From Gyrodactylus bullatarudis (Eukaryota; Platyhelminthes; Monogenea; Gyrodactylidea; Gyrodactylidae): a DNA stretch of 39,450 nt. The notes beneath the pieces were generated by a model, which was not told the origin of the DNA, did no database searches, and saw only the letters and a program-made list of their open reading frames with translations. The DNA lies in contig SSNU01000195.1 of the NCBI GenBank assembly GCA_012064415.1, forward strand, positions 143,182 through 182,631. The letters are read 5' to 3'. Below, one piece after another: positions 33,361-39,450 of the stretch (its first letter is position 1; each line of letters opens with the position of its first letter). Position numbers and translations under genes: made by a program.

Positions 33361-33465
33361 AAAAATACTTAAAAACAAAAAATTCAGAAGAAGATAACTC
33401 TTTAAATTTTCTAGATATGACACTGAAGAGAATACATTTGTAGATATAAAGAAAGGATTTTTATT

Positions 33466-33509
33466 CACTAAATGTACAATGTACTTTTCTTTATGGTTCA
33501 TCAGTAGTG
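33466..33509 (-). ncRNA. Hammerhead-like motif 4 in PLE D terminus
   Basis: Minus strand: CACTA, CTGATGA, eight bases without a stem II, GAAA, a longer stem III GTAC/GTAC with an A-A mismatch at its base, ATT, then TAGTG. Stem I is five perfect pairs. Loss of stem II suggests it is decaying. Confidence 0.5.
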
Positions 33510-33540
33510 ACACATAGTTAATGATAAAAGTTTAAAATTC

Positions 33541-33961
33541 ATTGAAAATAATATTTTACAAAGCTTGAAAGAAGTTTAGAAAAAAGTTGAAAAATATAAG
33601 CATATAATGTGAGCTGAAAAAAACACCAAAACTCTTCAATAAATAGCAAAATTGAAGAGAAAGGTGAAAAAGCTCACATAGGCCATGGTAATTGAAGATA
33701 AGAGTAATTTTTCTGAACACACAGATTTGGTTTAAAGTGATTGATGAAGAATTTCTCCTTCGCCCACAAATCTGTGCTGTCATCACACAAAATTGAAAAT
33801 TTTGAAATTGAAGCGTTATGGTTCGTCTTTTCGATTTGTCTTGTCCCCGCTGTATTGTGTGATCCTGCGTGGCCATAGCCACTTATCCTTCTTGAGGTGA
33901 TCTTTTGATTTAGATGAGATTCAAGGTATTCATAAAATAACTTGCTCATTTTAAAAGTCAT
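33541..33961 (-). pseudogene. PLE D (subfamily B) endonuclease C-terminal fragment
   Basis: It reads SISKFSILCDDSTDLWAKEK, FFINHFKPNLCVQKNYSYLQ and LPWPM, then stop and a 3' region like other copies. Upstream, HLNQKITSRRISGYGHAG may be a decayed remnant of the endonuclease. An out-of-frame twin on the same strand (33,556-33,882) is a shadow. Its terminus continues into hammerhead motif 4. Confidence 0.75.
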
Positions 33962-34123
33962 ACATAGGTCATACCGAAAGAAATCTTAAGGTGTAAAGAA
34001 CAAAAAGCTATAGAAAAAGTTCAAGTGGACAAGTCAGCACTAGCTAAACACTGGGCTGATAATCCAGATCATATGATAGACTTTAATGATGTTAAGAAGT
34101 CTAAGAAACATGAGGAATGAGTA
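33961..34123 (+). pseudogene. Separate GIY-YIG endonuclease fragment
   Basis: Plus strand: YIGHTERNLKV, then after a one-base slip RCKEQKAIEKVQVDKSALAK, HWADNPDHMIDFNDVKKS and stop TGA at about 34,118. YIG...R and the ALAxHW/H(M)IDF pattern mark the second half of a GIY-YIG nuclease of a different PLE-type lineage from copies A-F (which have no such tail). It lies head to head with PLE D. Confidence 0.65.
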
Positions 34124-35082
34124 TAAAAATATGATTTTTTAGTCTATTGAAATTAAACTAACGAGGTTGTTATGTTAACAAGACGGATATAAAATATTGG
34201 AAATCGTTGGTTATAATTGATTGATTAAGAAGAAATCTGATTGGCTAATGTTTTGATTGGACACACAAATTTTCGAGTATCACAAGTTTTTTGAAAAATC
34301 TCACGCCATAAGAAGAATACGATATGTTTTCGTAATAATGTGTGAGTCCAAACAATTTTTATCATGGAAATCTAAATGTTTTTTTTTATTCTTAATCTTC
34401 CTTCAGAATTATTAGCAAGCGAACAACGTTAAACTATTATTATGTCCTTATAGTAAATTATTTTATGTAAAATTTAGTTTATCACTTACAAGTAGATTGA
34501 TCTTAGGGATGTCATTTTTCTCTTGAAAAAATTCCTTGGATACGTAAGGGTTGAATGCTTCCCATCAATTAATAAACTCGATCAGTGTAAAAAATCAAAA
34601 AAGATCTCTTTGTTTTCTGCTAAAGGAAAACAGACTCACCAACATCAATTTTTTTCATTATGATTATGATAGATTTTTTCCCAACTCTAAAAACATAACA
34701 ATAGTTTCACTTTTGTGTTATGTTAGAATCTTTTCTGTTGAATGAGATTATAAGTTCTCAACGAATATGTTCCTCGTGATCTTATCTCCTTTTATTTTTG
34801 TAATAATTAATTGTTATCATCTAATGGTACATGAAATGATTGTTTCAGAGTATTTTATTTTCTATCCTTGATTATTATTTTCAGATCAATAGATAGAGAT
34901 GTGATATTCATATCATAATTCTACATGTAATTATAATCTGTTTTCTTTTAACATTTCCAACGTATGGATAAGAATTTAACTTTTTTTTCATTTTTATCGA
35001 CTTTAAAGAAAATATCAGTTTGAATAAAATTGAGTTATCTTCTGTAAATTAAATTTTTTAGCTGACTATTGAATAGAATATT
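34124..35082. other. Spacer with a foldback-Y scrap
   Basis: No gene. 'agcaagcgaacaacgtta' at about 34,415 is the outer edge of foldback Y; nothing else was recognised. Confidence 0.45.
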
Positions 35083-35377
35083 GACAAGAATTTAGAACTA
35101 GCACTTAATCTATATCCCATCAAATTTCCTTTAAATCTTGAGCAGGTCCAAAAAAGATTCACCAGAGCGTTGAGTAAAACTAACCCAAACTGCCCTATCA
35201 AAATTAAGATATAGAAGACTAGCAAGATCAATAATATTACGCGACAAAAGATTAAACACACTGTGTAACAGAGTGCTCCATAACCAAGGAACTAGAAGGC
35301 TTTCATCAAACCGATTAATATTTCGAAATTAAAATAGAGCTCCGGCGTTTTACAATAAATTTCTTCAAGAATTGTGA
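35083..35377 (+). pseudogene. LINE reverse transcriptase C-terminal remnant
   Basis: Plus strand reads NLEQVQKRFTRALSK, the well-known 'LExVQRRFTR' block of Jockey-like LINE ORF2, then after a frameshift RRLARSIILRDKRLNTLCNR, then another slip to NRAPAFYNKFLQEL and TGA. Order and spacing match the end of such proteins (...WNxLP...FKxxL). Multiple lesions show it is old. Confidence 0.6.
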
Positions 35378-35651
35378 GCCTCACAAGGTGATCCATCAAT
35401 TACTTTGTCTTAATACGTCATGTAATTTCTATGATTGTCTGGCATCCTGGAATAGATTTTCCATTTTTTCAGGTGGCCATATTGGCCAAGCTACATCAAC
35501 TGCAATGGAAAAAGTTTTTAGCTTGCATTTTTACAGAATTTTACATTGTTTTCCCATCACAAAGTGAACATTTTTTTGATAATTTGTTGGCTGAAAAGTT
35601 CATTGAAGAAAAAGTGAAAATTTCTTTCCTGGACCAAGAGGTAATCTTATA

Positions 35652-36114
35652 ATTTTGAACCAAGTAGTTCTTCAGGGAGGTGTCCGGCATAGATTGTCTA
35701 TAACGCTGTTCGCTTGCTGCCTGACTATGTTGTCTTCTGGCTTGTATTGGTCTGTCTGTAGAAAGAGGAGAAAAGGGTGTAGTATTTCTTAAAGAGCAAG
35801 GAATATAAAAATTATAGTGATTGTTACAATAATCAGAATTATTAGAGTAATAACTCTGATAATATAATTCATCGCTTGAAGGAAAATTAAAATAAAGATT
35901 AGAATAAAAAACATTTTACCCTGATAAAAAACAGTGAGTCCTAAGTGATGAACTATATTATCAGAGTTATTACTCTAATAATTCTGATTATTGTAACAAT
36001 CACTATAATTTTTATATTCCTTGCTCTTTAAGAAATACTACACCCTTTTCTCCTCTTTCTACAGACAGACCAATACAAGCCAGAAGACAACATAGTCAGG
36101 CAGCAAGCGAACAA
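35652..36114. mobile_element. Foldback element Y (463 bp) with 13-bp target duplication
   Basis: AGGTAATCTTATA occurs immediately at both sides (35,639-35,651 and 36,115-36,127). Inside, arms of about 165 bp (35,708-35,872 and 35,946-36,113) are near-perfect inverted copies around a 70-bp centre. The left side has an additional 56-bp tail (gaaccaagtagttcttcagg...) with no counterpart on the right, so the palindrome is asymmetric. No coding capacity. Fragments lie at 18.75, 20.1, 32.85, 34.4 and 36.98 kb. Confidence 0.8.
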
Positions 36115-36127
36115 AGGTAATCTTATA

Positions 36128-38121
36128 TTTTTTCCATCAAGTACACAGGTCGTAATGTATAAAAATATAATATTTTTTATGATTGGTTATGTGATGTATA
36201 TTATGTATTACTATTTTTTATAGTTGTATTTTTGAACTTTACAATCATCTTTGCAGATTCGATCCTATTGCTTATGATGTTTACAATGTAAATTTTACAT
36301 TCGAATTTCAAATTTCTCATCAAGGATCGATTTAGGGATGAAATAATTTTCATTTGAATTTTGACACGAACTTTTAGTATTTTTGCTTAAATTTCTACAA
36401 ATAGTATATTGAAAATAGATAATACAATCTAAGAAAATCTACGTGCTCATAAGATAGAGAATAGACAAGCGTGATTCTCCTTAGACTTAACTTTCGGCAA
36501 TTAGTTAGTCAATTCTTTTGAGAGGATTTCTTGTTTAAAGAATTTTCCATAACTAATCCAATTGCGATTAAAACTCAGAATAAAGAATTCTCAAGTGCTC
36601 AATATTCGTTTAACAAGGTCTTACTTATTTTTTAAACAAAGCAGAAAATTTCTTTACATAACCGTATATGAAAAAAACTGTTCGTAACATAAAGCTAGTT
36701 TACATGAAGATGACAAAAAACTCGATATTTTAGTATAATCATTAACTAGCAGTCAGGAATAGAATTATTTTTGGAATACAATGATGAAATCAGCCCATTA
36801 GTTGTTAAAATAAAAAAACCGAATCTTCCCCCCATATTGAATCTTTGAGCTCAAAATTTTTATCGATTTCGAAGATTTGAAGCAATTAAATTCGAGATCA
36901 AAATTACAAAGAATTCGAAAATTTCGTTCAAGTCTACCCAATACCATCCTGAAATGCTTAAATTGATTCGTAAATTAAAATAAAGATTAGAATAAAAAAC
37001 ATTTAGATTACCCTGATAAAAACAGTGAGTCCTGTTATGTATTTATAAATGTATGTATTTTGTAAAATATGCACAAGAACAGTTGAAGGGTTATTTTCTA
37101 TCATGGAAAAAAATTTGAACAAAAATCAGAAATTTTGTTGACACAAGATTGACTAAAAATTCTGCAACAATTCACGGTAAAGGACTATTTTTTTACTCAA
37201 AATCTCTTAAATTTTCTTGAAAGTACTTTTTTCTACTTATTTTTAAGTTTATGAAATACTATTTTTTATTTTTTTTGGTACTATTTTTGAGGTCCGAACT
37301 TATCACTGATCAGTGATCATATATTGATAAAAGTTGTTTTTTACTTTAATAGTTCATGCTTTTTTGGATGTCAAAATATCTGCTCATTGGTTCATAAAAT
37401 TTTTTTCAGTTTATTCCATAGTCGAATTAGTCAATCAATTATTATTTGAAAAATTAGATTAAAAGTTGGGAAAAATATAAAATTTTTTAGCTTTACTAAA
37501 CAAGTAGATATTCGGTAAGCTTCTATTCCTAATCGAGTTAAAGGAATATGTATTATCAGGGTTTTCAAGCATAAATCTGGTTTGATACATAAAATATTCA
37601 TTTAAACCTATGATTTCCATCTGAAACTCTGGAAAAATTTTCACAAGTGGTGTGAAAAACTTTTAAGATCTTTTCAATAAAAAAATAACTTTTGATTATG
37701 GGAACTCTTATCTTTCTAAAATTTAGAAAATTTCTTTGGCTGGAAATTACTAAAACGAAAATAAAAATGCACTGCCTATTTTGTGTGAAAATTATATTTT
37801 TCGCATAGGGTATCGAAGTAAGTAAGTTAAATAAAAAGATTATCCAGATGGTCACTAGGCTTGTTATTTGTTTATTTTGCAGACAAGAAAGCAAGCTCCC
37901 TAAGTTGAAAAGTAATGAGAAAATGGAATTTCTTTTAAAATAACTCTTTTTTTAAAAGGTGGAATGAAAAATTATCAATTTTAGAGGAATTTCATCCCGA
38001 ACATTTTCTGATATCTCTTTGAATGAATCCTGGAGACTGAGTTTTTCTGTCAATAAATGCTCGAAGGGGTACTATGTACCTATCCTTGAAGAATTTGATT
38101 ATTTGTGTGGACATAAAGACA
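36128..38121. other. Spacer; small piece of foldback-Y centre
   Basis: No gene. 36,976-37,035 (aaaataaagattagaataaa, ccctgataaaaa, cagtgagtcc) equals the centre of foldback Y at 35,887-35,945. The other frames here are random A+T-rich frames. Confidence 0.5.
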
Positions 38122-38270
38122 TGAAATCCAGTTAAACTTGTTACTAGTAACAAGATTCCCGGGATTCTTGAGACTATCAGATAATCTTGAAACCAAGTAA
38201 CATGTTTAACTGGCTTTCAGGGAGTCTTGAGACTCTCAAGAGTAACAAGATTAACGGTAAAATATGCAAA
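38122..38270. repeat. Foldback-Z relative, short
   Basis: Words ttaaacttgttactagtaac, 'cttgagactatcagataatcttgaaac', 'caagagtaacaagattaacgg' follow the order of element Z. It is internally palindromic, with a deleted centre. Confidence 0.65.
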
Positions 38271-38479
38271 TAGAAGTTGAATAAATTTGATACTTTAATA
38301 CCAAGAAGATTTTTTGCTAAATATCGTAAAATTTTTGCTACAGTTTTGCTTAAAATGCAAACTTTTTTGCTAAATTTTTTGAGAAACTGCCCTAGACATT
38401 ATACACTGATAACGGCTCCAAGATTTTACGTCTTGATTCAAGCTTGTTAAAATCATACCCTTGTTACCTTCATCAGATT

Positions 38480-39244
38480 AATGAAAGAGATTGGACTCAA
38501 AACGAGAGAAAATAATGAAAACAGTGAAAATAATTCAATTTCAGAGTTATTTTCGATGGAGGGAATTTTTTTCTGTTTTTAATTTAGATGTGAAAAAGGG
38601 CTTGATTGGAACTCAAGTTATCATACCAGCTTTAATTTTATTTCCCAAATTACCAAAATTACATAAAGGCTTACAAAATCTCAATTTTTTGTATTACATA
38701 TGGCTCAATCTAAAACCTTTAGATTTATAGTTTGAGATGATTACATTGATTTAAATTTTGTCGCGTTCTGATTGGTCAATCGTAAAAATTTTAATTGTAA
38801 AAAGGGAAAAAATCTCGCTCAATCGATGGTTTGACTGTATTACTAATCAATGTAAGATGATAGAGATGTCGTTGCAAACACAGATGAAGTGGAGAAGACC
38901 AAAATTTTCACGAAACTTCATTTCAAAGGAGATGGTTTTAGTAATGATTTAAGGAGAAAGTTAACTGATCTCATCAATCAATATTATAACAACATACAAT
39001 TGAAAATTGTATTTAAAACTCAGAGATTGTTCAATTTGGTTCAGAAAGATTTACTGAGACCTGAAGAGAAGACTTTATTGATTTAGAAATTCCAATGTGA
39101 CTGTGGAGCTACATATATAGGACGTACAATTAGGAAGTTGTCAACTAGAGGGAACGATCATCTTTTTTATTTTATACAAAAATGCAGGGGTTGACAGTAC
39201 AGACGTTTGGGTGGAGGAGAAATTCTTTATTAATCTATACAAAC
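38480..39244 (+). pseudogene. PLE E, internally deleted
   Basis: It begins with ALILFPKLPKLHKG, resembling the 'PKxHK' block near the start of PLE/RT fingers, then loses the RT core. From about 38,850 it matches other copies: DDRDVVANTDEVEKTKIF, FKGDGFSNDLRRKLTDLINQ, LLRPEEKTLLI, TAG at 39,084-39,086, KFQCDCGATYIGRTIRKLST, then after a deletion YKNAGVDSTDVWVEEKF with frame slips and NLYKP. It stops abruptly at about 39,243, where an inverted copy begins. The early-fingers assignment is tentative; the endonuclease part is secure. Confidence 0.75.
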
Positions 39245-39450
39245 CCATACATCTATGCTGTCATCCCCAGGGTTTTTGTATAAAACGGAAAAATTTGAAA
39301 TTGAAGCTACGTGGTTTTCCTGCTTAAGATGCCTTGTAACCGCAGTATCCTTCTTCAGATGATCCTCCGCTCGTGTAGATAATTTCCTAATCGTTCTACC
39401 TATATACGAGGCTCCACAATCACATTGGAATTTGTAAACTAATAGAGTTT
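39241..39450 (-). pseudogene. PLE F, inverted, runs off the window
   Basis: Minus strand: LVYKFQCDCGASYIGRTIRK, LSTRAEDHLKKDTAVTRHLK, ENHVASISNFSVLYKNPGDD, SIDVWV, then it breaks at GGGTTTGTATAG into PLE E. Intact frame over the visible 70 codons. The rest of the element lies beyond 39,450. Confidence 0.8.

Noticed and set aside
37598..37894. Minus-strand 98-codon frame
   Set aside because: No recognisable motif, no splice context and composition expected of A+T-rich noise.

Overview
The window is A+T-rich (roughly 70% by eye) nuclear DNA of an animal. Supporting signs are spliced genes with GT-AG introns (two of exactly 54 bp), a secreted multi-exon protein, and a dense load of metazoan-type mobile elements: Penelope-like (PLE), hAT, a piggyBac-type miniature element, long foldback elements, a LINE remnant and a tRNA-headed SINE-like unit. 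An invertebrate is most likely. The tRNA head followed by a hammerhead-like body recalls flatworm SINEs, but this is too weak to name a phylum.

Region 1-7,000 has no gene I can support. It holds dispersed repeats, a CAGGGTTG-type miniature element, a perfect-arm palindrome and a 1-kb foldback element. Region 7,022-17,315 (minus strand) is the one host gene. Ten exons splice with fully consistent phase into at least 798 residues: a signal peptide followed by recurring beta-rich extracellular segments. The 3' end was not found with confidence. Its introns have collected miniature elements, and intron 3 looks as if it was made by a local tandem duplication of coding sequence.

Region 17,600-39,450 is almost entirely transposon territory. 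A 5'-truncated PLE lies at 21.6-22.7 kb (+). A second PLE at 24.3-27.9 kb (-) carries pLTRs in inverted orientation and is split by a nearly intact hAT element with an 8-bp target duplication. More PLE pieces lie at 7.5, 24.0, 33.5, 38.5 and 39.3 kb, two of them arranged tail to tail. PLE termini carry compact hammerhead ribozyme motifs whose stem I covaries between copies. Three copies of a long-arm palindrome (20.3, 28.1 and 29.5 kb) carry a 33-nt segment with perfect-looking splice sites. A second foldback family (35.7 kb) has a 13-bp target duplication. A third (32.9 kb) encloses the tRNA/hammerhead-like unit.

The points most worth following are the duplication-born intron, the covarying hammerheads in inverted pLTRs, the hAT insertion with its 41-bp terminal scar, and the splice-ready mini-exon carried by a palindromic transposon.
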